Shown one piece after another: positions 1 through 8,665 of a stretch of 64,000 nt of DNA. The stretch lies in assembly GCF_001625365.1 (NCBI RefSeq), contig NZ_LJJF01000001.1, forward strand, positions 6,931,501 to 6,995,500, in the 5' to 3' direction. Each line of letters begins with the position of its first letter. Positions within the stretch are counted from its first letter, which is position 1. Source of the DNA: Streptomyces sp. MJM8645. GTDB lineage: Bacteria; Actinomycetota; Actinomycetes; Streptomycetales; Streptomycetaceae. The notes below the pieces were generated by a model. It was not told the DNA's origin. It did no database searches and saw only the letters and a list, made by a program, of their open reading frames with translations. The translations under genes were made by a program, and so were the position numbers.

Positions 1-68
1 CGGTGCGGCCCCTGTCCACACCACCTGAACGGGCGGTTTGAAGACGGACCCCAGCGGCGTGACGGGGG

Positions 69-1082
69 TCAGCCGGTGGGGCTGGCGGACCTGGCGATGA
101 GGGAGTTGAGCAGGGCCGCGCCGCGCTCGGCGTCGTCGACGCTCACGGCGAACTCGCGCCCGCGCCGGGTGCGGACCACCAGGCAGACGCCGCGGCGCAG
201 CATCACGGTGGTGCCGAGGCCGTTGACGCGGTAGCCCCAGCCGCCGGCCTGGGCGGGGGTGCGCAGCTCGGCGCGGGCCGAGTCGAGGTCGGCGGGGGAC
301 CAGCGCCGGCTGGGCCAGCCGAACGGGCCGAAGTCGACGGACAGGCCGTCGGCGGTCACCCGGGTCGTGGCCGAGGAGCAGCCGAGCGTGATGACGGAGG
401 TGGAGGCGAACGGCACGATCAGCGACCAGTTGAGCGCGATCAGCCCGCTGGCCGGCGCCAGCACGGCGCCCAGGGCGCCCAGGGCGAGGACGGCCGAGGC
501 CAGTTGCAGCCACGTGTTGGCGGCTCGGGAGAGCCAGACCAGGTGCTCGCCCGGCACGGCCGTCAGCGTCGGCGCCCCGGCCGCCGGTCGCCCGCCGGTC
601 GGGGAGTCGACGCGCGGGCGGACGGCCAGCCAGGTCAGCAGGCCGGCCAGGCCCGCCGCCACGACCAGGACGACCACCTCGAAGCCCATCGGCGCGGCCT
701 CCTGCCAGCGCGCGCGGTCCAGGTTGGCGTGCACGATGGAAGTCTGCGCCCCCGTCAGGAGCACTCCGCCGGCCGCCAGCGCCGGCCCGATGGCACCGCG
801 CGCCGTCCCGGCCCGGAACCGGAGGGTGGCCGCGGCGGCCAGCACCAGCACCAGCCAGACCGCCGCCGGGAACAGCGCGGCCGCCGTCAGTGACATGGAG
901 CCGTCCGGGTCCTGCCCGCCCCAGTGGGTGGCGAGCGGGTCCGGCAGCCGGTGGCGCGCGGCCCACGGCAGCGCGATCAGCAGGGCCAGGACGCCCGCCG
1001 ACCAGGCCACCGCGCCCCAGAACGCGCCGCGCCCCGCCCCGGGCTCCCGGCGCTCCTTCGCTATGAGCTTCCCGTCCGTCAC
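69..1082 (-). CDS. DUF1648-type multi-pass membrane protein
   Basis: Predicted 337-residue integral membrane protein. The N-terminal third has a hydrophobic segment followed by the motif LPDPLATHWGGQDPDGS, typical of DUF1648 proteins (L-P-x-H-W-x-x-x-G-x-x-D). Further hydrophobic segments follow, and the C-terminus is a soluble region with a PH-like feel (RVTADGLSVDFGPFGWPSRR). I chose the GTG at 1082 because it overlaps the stop of the upstream GntR gene by four bases (GTGA), which implies translational coupling. Upstream extension would run through the GntR gene. Members usually sit beside YtrA-type GntR regulators, as here. The molecular role is unknown; a transport or envelope-stress role is inference. 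Confidence 0.82.
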   Translation of the reverse strand: MTDGKLIAKERREPGAGRGAFWGAVAWSAGVLALLIALPWAARHRLPDPLATHWGGQDPDGSMSLTAAALFPAAVWLVLVLAAAATLRFRAGTARGAIGPALAAGGVLLTGAQTSIVHANLDRARWQEAAPMGFEVVVLVVAAGLAGLLTWLAVRPRVDSPTGGRPAAGAPTLTAVPGEHLVWLSRAANTWLQLASAVLALGALGAVLAPASGLIALNWSLIVPFASTSVITLGCSSATTRVTADGLSVDFGPFGWPSRRWSPADLDSARAELRTPAQAGGWGYRVNGLGTTVMLRRGVCLVVRTRRGREFAVSVDDAERGAALLNSLIARSASPTG

Positions 1083-1426
1083 GACATCCCCCTGATCATG
1101 TCCACGAGATCGTTCCTGCTGTAGCCGGCCCGGGCCGCATCGGCGACCAACTGCCGTACCCGCTCGGCCAGTTCGGAGCGCGTGTCGGCGTCCTCGGCGA
1201 CCGTGACGCCACGGCCCCGGCGGAACTCCAGCACGCCCTCGTCGCGCAGCGTGCGCAGCCCGCGCAGGACGGTGTTGGTGTTCACCCCCAGCGCCCGGGA
1301 GAGCTCCCGGGCCGGTGGCAGCCTGTCTCCGGGGGCGCACTCGCCCTCGGCGACGGCCCGCCTGATCGCGCCCGCCACCTGCTCGTGCAGGGGGCGGGCG
1401 TCGCCGGTGTCCAGCTTCAGCAACAT
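1079..1426 (-). CDS. GntR-family (YtrA-like) transcriptional regulator
   Basis: Short 115-residue regulator with an N-terminal winged helix-turn-helix (PLHEQVAGAIRRAVAEGECA, then GDRLPPARELSRALGVNTNT) and a short helical tail, matching the YtrA subfamily in length. It is expected to repress the downstream DUF1648 gene, with which it overlaps by four bases. The ATG at 1426 is preferred because a near-perfect palindrome begins at the start codon and the longer frame would read through it. Autoregulation is therefore likely, with repressor bound over the start of its own transcript. Confidence 0.85.
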   Translation of the reverse strand: MLLKLDTGDARPLHEQVAGAIRRAVAEGECAPGDRLPPARELSRALGVNTNTVLRGLRTLRDEGVLEFRRGRGVTVAEDADTRSELAERVRQLVADAARAGYSRNDLVDMIRGMS

Positions 1427-1449
1427 GGTGCTAATGACGATAGCACCAT
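1425..1449. promoter_or_regulatory. Operator-like palindrome at the GntR start codon
   Basis: Nine-base arms ATGGTGCTA (1425-1433) and TAGCACCAT (1441-1449) form a perfect inverted repeat around a 7-base spacer. The left arm overlaps the ATG of the GntR gene. Spacing and symmetry fit a dimeric GntR repressor. The message may be leaderless or have a very short leader, since the palindrome occupies the place of a ribosome binding site. Binding itself is inferred. Confidence 0.65.
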
Positions 1450-1563
1450 CCAGATCTCTCGTCGGCCGCCTCGCGCGCCCCGCCACCCCGCCGGAGCGCC
1501 CGCCCCCTCGCGCACCCCGGCGCCCCGGCGGAGCATGGACACCGAGGAGGTGGCGGCACGGCG

Positions 1564-3993
1564 GTGAGCGGACGACTGCGGGTGTTCCTGGGGGCTGCGC
1601 CGGGGGTCGGCAAGACGTACGCCATGCTCGCCGAGGGCCGCCGACTGCGCGACGACGAAGACCTCGACGTCGTCGTCGGACTCGTCGAGACCTACGGCCG
1701 CCGGGGCACCGAACACCAGCTCGGGGACCTGCCCGTACTGCCCCGCCGCACCGTCGGCCACCGCGGCACCACCCTCACCGAACTCGACGTCGACGCCCTG
1801 CTCGCCCGCCGCCCGCAGCTCGCGCTCGTCGACGAACTCGCCCACACCAACGCCCCCGGCGGCCGCCACCCCAAACGCTGGCAGGACGTCCGGGAACTCC
1901 TCGACGCCGGCGTCGACGTGGCCACCACCGTCAACATCCAGCACCTGGAGAGCCTCAACGACGTCGTCGAACAGATCACCGGCGTCGCCCAGCGCGAGCG
2001 GATCCCCGACGAGGTGGTCCGCGCCGCCGACCGGATCGAACTCGTCGACCTCAGCCCGCAGGCCCTGCGCACCCGGATGGCCCAGGGCGCGATCTACCCG
2101 CCCGACCGGATCGACGTCGCCCTGGACCACTACTTCCGGGCCGGCAACCTCGGCGCCCTGCGCGAACTCGCCCTGCTCTGGCTGGCCGACCGGGTCGAGG
2201 AGGAACTCGCCGACTACCGCGCCCGGCACGGCATCCGGGCGCCCTGGGAGACCAAGGAACGCATCGTCGTCGCCCTCAACGGGGCCCCGCAGGGCGAGCA
2301 CCTGATCCGCCGCGGCGCCCGCACCGCCACCCGGGTGCACGGCGACCTGATCGGCGTGCACGTCCGGCCCGACGACGGCGCCACCGTCCACGAGCCGCCC
2401 GCCCTCGCCGGCCAGCGCGCCCTGCTGCACGAACTCCACGGCGGCTACATCGAGGTCGACGGCACCGACGCCGCCCGCGCCCTGGTGGACTTCGCCCACG
2501 CCGAGAGCGCCACCCAGATCCTGCTCGGGCCGACCAGCCGCAGCCGCCTGCGCGAACTGGTCTCCGGCTCGGTGATCAACCGCGTCATCCGGCTGGCCGG
2601 CCCGATCGACGTCCGGGTCGTCCCCCCGCCCCAACCCGGCCTGCTGGCCGTCCCGCCCGCACCCCGGCGCCGCCGCCCGGCCGCCGTCCCGCCGCGCCGC
2701 CGGCGCCTGGCCTGGCTGGCCGGCCCGGCCGCAACGGCCGCCCTGGCCTGGGCGCTCTCCCCGCTGCGCGACTCGCTCGCCCTCCCCGGCGCCCTGCTCT
2801 GCCTGCTGCTGGCCGTCGCCGCCACCGCCCGGCTCGGCGGCCTGCTGCCCGCCGCCGCCAGCACCGCCGCCGGGGTGCTCGCCGCCGACTACTTCTTCAC
2901 CGCGCCCTGGCACAGCCTCGCCGTCACCCGCGGCGCCGACCTCGCCGCACTGCTGCTCTTCCTCGCCGTCGCCGGGATCATCGCCCACCTCATCGACGGC
3001 CTCACCCGCCGCTCCCAGCAGGCCGACCGGGCCCGCGCCGAAGCGGCGGTGCTGGCCCGGCTGGCCGGCGCGGCGGTCGAATCCGGCGCCCGCGCGGTGC
3101 CCGACCTGGTCGCCGACCTGCGCCAGGTGTTCGGCCTGGAGGGCGCCGCCGTCCTGGTCCGCACCGGCCGGTTCTGGCGCCCCGCCGCCGCCTCCGGCAC
3201 CGCCCTCCCGCAGCGCCCCGAAGAGGCCTCACTCGCCGTCGACCTCGGCCCGGACGCCGTCCTGGCCCTGCGCGGACCGGCGCTCACCGAGCAGGACACC
3301 CGACTGCTCGGCCCCTACGTCACCCAGCTGCGACTGGCCCGGGAACGCGAACGGCTGGCCGCCCAGGCCGCCGCCGCCGAGACCCTCGCCCACACCGACG
3401 CCCTGCACACCGCACTGCTGGAGGCCGTCGGACAGGACCTGCGCGCCCCGCTCGCCGCGCTGCGCCGCGAGGCCGCCGACCTGCCGGGGCCGCCGGGGCG
3501 GCGGATCGCCGCCGAGGTGCGGCGGATGGAACGCCTGGTCGCCGACCTGCTGGACCTCGACCGGCTGCGGGCCGGCGAGCAACCGGTGCTGCTGCGCCCC
3601 ACGGCGCTGGCCCCGGTGCTCGCCGCCGTGCTGGCCGCGCTGCCCGCCCTGCCCGCCTCGCCCGCCGAGCAGAGCGGCGAGCAGCGCGATGAGCAGCGCG
3701 ACGTGCGCCTCGCGCTCCCGGACGGCCTGCCGCCCGTGCTCGCCGACGCCGGGCTGCTGGAACGCGCCCTCACGGTCGTCCTGGCGGGGGCCGGCAGGCC
3801 CGCCCTGGTGGACGCGGGCGCGGTGGCCGGGCGGATCCACCTCCGGGTGCGGGCCCCCGGCCCGGCCGCCGACGGCACCGGCCTCACCGTGGCGCGGGGC
3901 TTCGTCGAGGCGATGAACGGCGAGCTCACCGTCGAACCGTCCCCCGCCGGCGGCACCGCCTACACCCTCGACCTCGCCCGCGCCCCGGCCTGA
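1564..3993 (+). CDS. KdpD-like membrane protein with degenerate histidine kinase domain
   Basis: 809-residue protein with the KdpD order: N-terminal P-loop (GAAPGVGKTYAML, residues about 10-22) and Walker B-like LALVDELAHTN, then a UspA-like domain (IVVALNGAPQGEHLIRRGAR), a proline-rich linker, four hydrophobic segments (DUF4118 type), a GAF-like region and a C-terminal kinase-like region. The H-box reads AVGQDLRAPL: the histidine expected in SHDLRTPL is Gln624. The N-box is also lost (ERALTVVLAGAG), although a G2-like GTGLTVARGF remains. Autophosphorylation is therefore unlikely. No kdpE or kdpFABC is nearby. A K+ or osmotic sensing role through the N-terminal half is inference. The GTG start overlaps the stop of a 10-codon ORF (1535-1566). 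Confidence 0.85.
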   Translation: MSGRLRVFLGAAPGVGKTYAMLAEGRRLRDDEDLDVVVGLVETYGRRGTEHQLGDLPVLPRRTVGHRGTTLTELDVDALLARRPQLALVDELAHTNAPGGRHPKRWQDVRELLDAGVDVATTVNIQHLESLNDVVEQITGVAQRERIPDEVVRAADRIELVDLSPQALRTRMAQGAIYPPDRIDVALDHYFRAGNLGALRELALLWLADRVEEELADYRARHGIRAPWETKERIVVALNGAPQGEHLIRRGARTATRVHGDLIGVHVRPDDGATVHEPPALAGQRALLHELHGGYIEVDGTDAARALVDFAHAESATQILLGPTSRSRLRELVSGSVINRVIRLAGPIDVRVVPPPQPGLLAVPPAPRRRRPAAVPPRRRRLAWLAGPAATAALAWALSPLRDSLALPGALLCLLLAVAATARLGGLLPAAASTAAGVLAADYFFTAPWHSLAVTRGADLAALLLFLAVAGIIAHLIDGLTRRSQQADRARAEAAVLARLAGAAVESGARAVPDLVADLRQVFGLEGAAVLVRTGRFWRPAAASGTALPQRPEEASLAVDLGPDAVLALRGPALTEQDTRLLGPYVTQLRLARERERLAAQAAAAETLAHTDALHTALLEAVGQDLRAPLAALRREAADLPGPPGRRIAAEVRRMERLVADLLDLDRLRAGEQPVLLRPTALAPVLAAVLAALPALPASPAEQSGEQRDEQRDVRLALPDGLPPVLADAGLLERALTVVLAGAGRPALVDAGAVAGRIHLRVRAPGPAADGTGLTVARGFVEAMNGELTVEPSPAGGTAYTLDLARAPA

Positions 3994-4401
3994 CGCCACG
4001 GCTGATCGCCCGCGATCCGGCATCCGGGCCGCCGTGCCGCTGCGCGGCTCCCGCCTTCCGCCGCGCCGCCTCCCGCCTTCCATCTCCCGCCTTCCGGCTC
4101 CCACCGCGCCGCCTTCCGCCTTCCGCCTCCCGCCTCCCACCGCGCCGCCTCCCATCTCCCGCCTCCGCTGCGCCGCCTCCCGCCTTCGCCGAACGGGTGA
4201 AACCAGGTGGCGGCGGGAGGCAGGCGGGCGGTCGGCGTATGGAGCGCGTTGGGAAGGCGGCCCGGGGCGTCAGGAAGGCGTCAAGGACGGGCGGCTGGCG
4301 GCCGGCGCGGCGGTTGGGTGGAGGACGACACACCAGGTGACGCGCCAGGTGACACACCGGGCGACACGCCGGGTACCGGAACGACGACGCGAGGACGGAC
4401 C
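3994..4401. other. Intergenic region with biased low-complexity DNA
   Basis: 408 bases between the KdpD-like gene and the universal stress gene. Positions about 4034-4190 consist of irregular repeats of pyrimidine-rich words (CCTCCCGCCTTCC, CTCCCATC, CACCGCGCCGCC), giving a strand-asymmetric C/T tract. Downstream, 4327-4374 carries four 12-base tandem repeats. I see no convincing gene; the open frames here are side effects of the repeats. Confidence 0.6.
4327..4374. repeat. Four 12-bp tandem repeats upstream of the universal stress gene
   Basis: Units GACACACCAGGT, GACGCGCCAGGT, GACACACCGGGC and GACACGCCGGGT lie head to tail and end 27 bases before the chosen ATG. In the frame of the downstream gene they would encode (D-T/A-P-G)4, so an N-terminally extended protein is formally possible. 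No good start with a ribosome binding site supports it. Confidence 0.7.
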
Positions 4402-4956
4402 ATGCACGGCAACGGGCGGTACCAGGGCAGCGGCACCGGCAGGGTGGTGGTCGGGGTCAGCGGATCGCTCGGCAGCCTCGCCGCCCTGCACCGCGGCGTG
4501 GCGGAAGCCCGCAGCCGTGGCGCCGAACTCGTCCCGGTACTCGCCTGGGAGCCGCCCGGCGGCGAACTCGGCTACCGCCGCTCGCCGTGCCCGCCGCTGC
4601 TCGCGGCGGTGCGGGAGGCGGCCGAACAGCGGCTGCGGGACGCCCTCGACGCGGCGTTCGGCGGCGCCGACCCCGGCGTGCCGCTGCGCCCGCTGGTGAT
4701 CAGGGGCGAGACCGGGCCCGCCCTCGTCCAGGCCGCCGACCGGCCGGACGACCTGCTGGTTCTCGGCCAGAGTGGCAGTCTGCTGCGGCGTCGGTTGCGG
4801 CGCTCGGTCACGGCGCACTGCGCGCGCGAGGCGGGCTGCCCGGTGCTGACCGTCCCGGTGCCCGAGCTGCTGCACGAGCTGGAGGCGCTGCACCGGCGTA
4901 CCCGGTGGCACCTGCCGGTCGGCCCGGCGCCCGAACTCGTCGCCGCGAAGGGGTAG
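4402..4956 (+). CDS. Universal stress protein (UspA family)
   Basis: 184-residue single-domain UspA protein. The first strand RVVVGVSGSLGSLAALHRGV is typical. Near the C-terminus the nucleotide-binding signature appears as LVLGQSGSLLRRRL followed by RSVTAHCAREAGCPVLTVP, the usual G-x2-G-x9-G/S plus CPV-V pattern. ATP binding is therefore likely. The ATG at 4402 (MHGNGRYQGSG) is chosen because the fold begins just after it. It lies downstream of a KdpD-like protein that itself contains a Usp domain, and a small membrane protein gene follows after 3 bases, probably co-transcribed. Confidence 0.88.
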   Translation: MHGNGRYQGSGTGRVVVGVSGSLGSLAALHRGVAEARSRGAELVPVLAWEPPGGELGYRRSPCPPLLAAVREAAEQRLRDALDAAFGGADPGVPLRPLVIRGETGPALVQAADRPDDLLVLGQSGSLLRRRLRRSVTAHCAREAGCPVLTVPVPELLHELEALHRRTRWHLPVGPAPELVAAKG

Positions 4957-4959
4957 GGC

Positions 4960-5376
4960 GTGCGGATGTACGCGGCCCGGCCGGGCGGGCGGCGCTACCA
5001 CCCGGTCCTGGAGCGGCTCTCCGCCCCGACCTCGGGCACGGTGGCCCTGCTCGCCGGCGGAGTCCTGGCGATGGGCCTCGGCGGGCTCGGCGAACTGCAC
5101 TCCGGTGGGCTCGCCTACGTCGCCTACCTCGGCCTGTGCGCGATCCTCGGCGGCTTCTCCCGGCCCCGGGCGGCGCCGCTGATCGGACTGGCGGCCTGGC
5201 TGTGCTGCAACGCCTTCGCCGAGCACCGGCACGGCGAACTGGGCTGGGCCGGGCCCTGGACGGAGGGCTCGCACTTCGCGGTGTTCACCGCCACCGCCCT
5301 GCTGGTGGCCCTGCCCACGACCCTGCCGCGCCGGACGGTCCGGGTGGCGCGGCTGCGCCTCGACCAACTCGGGTGA
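4960..5376 (+). CDS. Small membrane protein (DUF4118-like fold possible)
   Basis: 138-residue protein with three to four hydrophobic stretches (TVALLAGGVLAMGL, AYVAYLGLCAILGGF, PLIGLAAWLCCNAFA, FTATALLVALPTTLP). The GTG at 4960 directly follows the stop of the universal stress gene and is preceded by AAGGGG; ATG 4966 is an alternative. I do not recognise a named family. The hydrophobic pattern and the link to KdpD/Usp genes suggest a membrane sensor or accessory protein, which is inference. Confidence 0.75.
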   Translation: MRMYAARPGGRRYHPVLERLSAPTSGTVALLAGGVLAMGLGGLGELHSGGLAYVAYLGLCAILGGFSRPRAAPLIGLAAWLCCNAFAEHRHGELGWAGPWTEGSHFAVFTATALLVALPTTLPRRTVRVARLRLDQLG

Positions 5377-5749
5377 GACCCCACAGACGGTCCCTCACCG
5401 GCCTTCGGGCCGGCGGGCGGACCACGCCGAGACCAGGGCTCCGGCCGGTACTCCGGAGCCCTCGGCAACCGGTGGAAAACAGGTGGGAGGCGCGCGGCGC
5501 CGTGGCGGCGGAGCGGTCGCCGTTCGGACAGTGGGCCCGCTGAGCGAGGCGGGCACCGCCGCGACCGCACCACGGCCCGCGCCGCGCGTCGTCCGTCCAG
5601 TCCGGAAGTCCGGAAGCCCGGCAACCCTGCGCCCAGGCCGCCGGGCTGCCCGCTCGCCGTCCCCGGGCCGCCCGTCGAGGGCGGCGTTACGCTGAGACGA
5701 CCAGATCGGTCCTCGCGGCCCCCGCTGCGCACTCAAGGGGGTGGGGCCA
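5377..5749. other. Intergenic region upstream of the APC permease
   Basis: About 370 bases of GC-rich DNA with no convincing ORF on either strand. The only clear element is AAGGGGG at 5735-5741, a ribosome binding site for the permease. A promoter is expected here but I cannot define its boxes. Confidence 0.5.
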
Positions 5750-7321
5750 GTGCCGGCGTCCCCGACCAGCCCCCCGACCGGCGGTCCGAGCGACCGTCCG
5801 ACGGGTTCCGGTGCGGGCGAGAAGGGCCTGAAGACCGGCGCCCTGGGCCTGCTGTCCTCGGTGTGCATCGGCCTCGCCTCCACCGCCCCCGCCTACAGCC
5901 TGGCCGCGACCCTCGGCATCGTCGTGGTCGGGGTCGGCCTCCAGGCGCCCGTCGTCACCGTCCTGGCGTTCATCCCGATGCTGCTGATCGCCTACGCCTA
6001 CAAGGAGCTCAACGCCGCCGACCCGGACTGCGGCACCACCTTCACCTGGGCCGCCCGGGCGTTCGGCCCGCGCACCGGCTGGATGGGCGGCTGGGGCATC
6101 GTCGTCGCCGACGTCATCGTGATGGCCAACCTGGCGCAGATCGCCGGGGTGTACGGCTTCCGGCTGGTCGGCCTGGACTCGCTCGCGGACAGCCGGGTGT
6201 GGACGACCAGCGCCGGGGTGCTGTGGATCGTCCTGATGACCGCGATCTGCTACATCGGCATCGAGCTGTCCGCGACCCTCCAGCGCTGGCTGCTGGCCGT
6301 CGAGGTGGTGATGCTGGTCGCCTTCTCGCTCACCGCGCTCGTCAAGGCGTACGGCTCCGCCGCGCCCCCGACGGCCATCCCCGTCGACGCGTCCTGGTTC
6401 AACCCGTTCAACGTGCCCTCGACCTCGGCGTTCACCGCCGGCATGCTGGCCGCGGTCTTCATCTACTGGGGCTGGGACACCGCCGTGTCCGTCAACGAGG
6501 AGACCGCCGACTCCGCCCGCACCCCCGGCCGCGCGGCCGTCATCTCCACCGTGCTGCTGCTCCTCATCTACGTCCTGGTCGCGACCTCGGCGCAGTCCTT
6601 CGCCGGGGTCGGTACGGACGGCATCGGGCTCGGCAACCCGGCGCACTCGGGGGACGTGCTGTCCGGCCTGGGTGACGCGGTGTTCGGCACCACCGGGATC
6701 GGCGCGGTGCTCAGCCGGCTGCTGATCCTGATGGTGCTGACCTCGGCCGCCGCCTCCACCCAGACGACGATCCTGCCCACCGCCCGCACCACCTTCTCGA
6801 TGGCCACCCACCGGGCCATCCCGACCGGCTTCGCCCGGGTGCACCCGCGCCACCGCACCCCGACCTGGTCGACGGTCGCCATGGGCCTGGCGTCGATCGC
6901 CTTCTACGTCCTGCTCACCGCGATCAGCGGCAACGTGCTGGCCGACTCGATCGCCTCGGTCGGCCTCGGCATCGCCTTCTACTACGGCCTGACCGGTTTC
7001 GCCTGCGTCTGGTACTACCGCCGGGTCCTCACCCGCAGCGTCCGGGACTTCGTCTTCAAGGGCGTGCTGCCGCTGGCCGGCGGCCTGATGCTGCTGTACT
7101 TCTTCGCCTACGGCGCCTTCGACGTCTACGCCGACCCGGACTACGGCGCCACCTCGATCGACCTGCCGGGCATCGGCCGGGTCGGCGGGGTGACGGTGAT
7201 CGGGCTGGGCGCGCTGCTGCTCGGCGCGGTGCTGATGCTGGTGCAGCGGCTGGTGCAGGGGTCCTGGTTCCGCCACCCGGACGTCCCGGTGAGCGCCGCC
7301 GACCCGGCCTCCGCGCCCTGA
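5750..7321 (+). CDS. APC-superfamily amino acid permease
   Basis: 523-residue transporter with about 12 membrane segments and the start of the APC fold: LGLLSSVCIGLASTAPAYSL (TM1 with the unwound GxxSxxPxY-like region), then AAYKEL-like loop AYAYKELNAADPDCGTTFTW and ARAFGPRTGWMGGWG. It likely imports amino acids or polyamines by cation symport. The GTG at 5750 is preferred over GTG 5741 because AAGGGGG overlaps 5741 but is spaced 8 bases from 5750. It stands alone in transcription direction with the Clp-N protein downstream (106-base gap). Substrate cannot be deduced. Confidence 0.86.
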   Translation: MPASPTSPPTGGPSDRPTGSGAGEKGLKTGALGLLSSVCIGLASTAPAYSLAATLGIVVVGVGLQAPVVTVLAFIPMLLIAYAYKELNAADPDCGTTFTWAARAFGPRTGWMGGWGIVVADVIVMANLAQIAGVYGFRLVGLDSLADSRVWTTSAGVLWIVLMTAICYIGIELSATLQRWLLAVEVVMLVAFSLTALVKAYGSAAPPTAIPVDASWFNPFNVPSTSAFTAGMLAAVFIYWGWDTAVSVNEETADSARTPGRAAVISTVLLLLIYVLVATSAQSFAGVGTDGIGLGNPAHSGDVLSGLGDAVFGTTGIGAVLSRLLILMVLTSAAASTQTTILPTARTTFSMATHRAIPTGFARVHPRHRTPTWSTVAMGLASIAFYVLLTAISGNVLADSIASVGLGIAFYYGLTGFACVWYYRRVLTRSVRDFVFKGVLPLAGGLMLLYFFAYGAFDVYADPDYGATSIDLPGIGRVGGVTVIGLGALLLGAVLMLVQRLVQGSWFRHPDVPVSAADPASAP

Positions 7322-7427
7322 GTCCAGAACCGGCCGGTTCTGACGTTTCCTTGACGCGCAGTCACGTGTAAAGGGCGAGCAAAGCAGGCATATAGTTCGG
7401 GCAAAGCATCGTGGTGGGAGGGGCCGG

Positions 7428-8477
7428 ATGGAGACGACGCTGGAACCGGACTGGCGCACGCTCGGCGTCCTGGGCGCGGCCCGGGGCGCACGCGGCGGGG
7501 GTGACGGCCGCCTCGGGACGGAACACCTGCTGGCCGCCGTCGCCGGGGCGAAGGGCCCGGCCGGTGAGGCCCTGTCGGCCGCCGGGGCGACCGCGACCGC
7601 CCTGCTCGCCGTCCTGCGCGACCGCCAGGGTGGGGTCGACACGGCACGCTGGGGCTCGGACGACGGGGCCGGTGCGAGCGTGCCGGCCCGCGACGTGCTC
7701 GGCCCGACCGGGGAGCGCGGCCTGCTGCTCAGCGGCGCCGCCGCCCGCGCCCTGGCCGGCGCCATGGAGCGGGCCCGGCAGGACGGCGAGCGGAAGTTCA
7801 GCGCCGAACACCTGTTGCGCGCCCTGCTCGCCGATCCGCACGCCCGGGCCGCCGAACTGCTGCACGCGGCGGGCGTCGCGCCGGGAGCGGTGCTGGAGCG
7901 GCTGGCGGCGCCCGTCGGCCTCGGGGCGCCGGACGGCCCCGGCGCCCCCGATGATCTGGACGACCTCGACCCGCTGCTGCGCCCCACCCGGGACGCGCTG
8001 CTCGGCCGCACGCCGTACCGGCTGCCGCGCTGGAAGCGGCTGCTGGTGCCCGGCTTCGCCAAGATGAACATCGCGGTCGCGCCGATGGCCTGGGTCCGGC
8101 TGGAGGTCGACGGGCAGGCGCAGCGCCTCGGTCGCCGTGCGCCCGGCACCGAGCACGTGCTGCTGGCCGTTCTCGCCGTGCACGAAGTGGCTTGCCGGCA
8201 CCCGCAGTTGGCCGGCGAGGGCGGCGCGGACCCGGCCGAGCGGCACGCGGGCGGGGTGCGGCTGGCCCGGCTCGGCCTGGACTACGCCCGGGCCCACGCC
8301 GCGCTCACCGCCGGTCGGGTGCCGCTCGCGGCCGACCCACGAGCGGTCGAGGCCTACCTCTCCGGCGCCACGGACAGGCAGGGAACCGGGCCGCTGGTGG
8401 AGACGCTCCTCTCGGAGGAGACCCGGGCCCGGCGGCTGGTCGAGGCCCTGTGCGGAGATCGGCTCGATCGCCCCTGA
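7428..8477 (+). CDS. Clp N-terminal-domain protein without ATPase domain
   Basis: 349 residues. Repeated helical motifs of the Clp R/N domain are visible: LGTEHLLAAVAG (about 28-39), FSAEHLLRALLADPHARAAELLHAAGV (about 124-150) and PGTEHVLLAVLAVHE (about 240). There is no AAA+ P-loop, so this is not ClpA/ClpC itself. Such stand-alone proteins may be adaptors or decoys for Clp chaperones; that is inference. ATG 7428 is preceded by GGGAGGGG. The upstream 106 bases are unusually AT-rich for this window (CATATAG at 7389), a likely promoter. The gene is followed by a MITE insertion. Confidence 0.78.
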   Translation: METTLEPDWRTLGVLGAARGARGGGDGRLGTEHLLAAVAGAKGPAGEALSAAGATATALLAVLRDRQGGVDTARWGSDDGAGASVPARDVLGPTGERGLLLSGAAARALAGAMERARQDGERKFSAEHLLRALLADPHARAAELLHAAGVAPGAVLERLAAPVGLGAPDGPGAPDDLDDLDPLLRPTRDALLGRTPYRLPRWKRLLVPGFAKMNIAVAPMAWVRLEVDGQAQRLGRRAPGTEHVLLAVLAVHEVACRHPQLAGEGGADPAERHAGGVRLARLGLDYARAHAALTAGRVPLAADPRAVEAYLSGATDRQGTGPLVETLLSEETRARRLVEALCGDRLDRP

Positions 8478-8499
8478 TTACTACTGAACGGCGTTGGGA

Positions 8500-8665
8500 C
8501 TAGGGGCTCTCTTTCGGATCACGTCGGATCAGCGCGCGGCGTCGGAGTGCGTGCATCGCAAGGCGGAGGAGGGAGTCCATGCGGAGTATCGGCGACCGAC
8601 GACAACGCGGCGAGGTGCGTGCTCCGGCGTCGCTCGCCCGGCGTGATCCGAAAGAGAGCCCCTAG
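8500..8665. mobile_element. MITE-like element with terminal inverted repeats and CTAG target duplication
   Basis: Perfect 24-base inverted repeats at 8500-8523 and 8642-8665, starting CTAGGGGCTCTCTTTCGG on the left and read back on the right. The outer CTAG on both sides fits a 4-base target duplication as made by IS5-type elements with YTAR targets, leaving TIRs of about 20 bases. The 118-base core has no transposase and no credible ORF. The rightmost CTAG supplies the TAG stop of the leftward roadblock gene. An alternative reading is a very long bidirectional terminator, but the 118-base core argues against it. Confidence 0.72.

Noticed and set aside
1182..3692. An 836-residue frame overlapping the KdpD-like gene on the same strand
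   Set aside because: It is dominated by Arg and Pro because of a frame shift within GC-rich codons, and has no domain.
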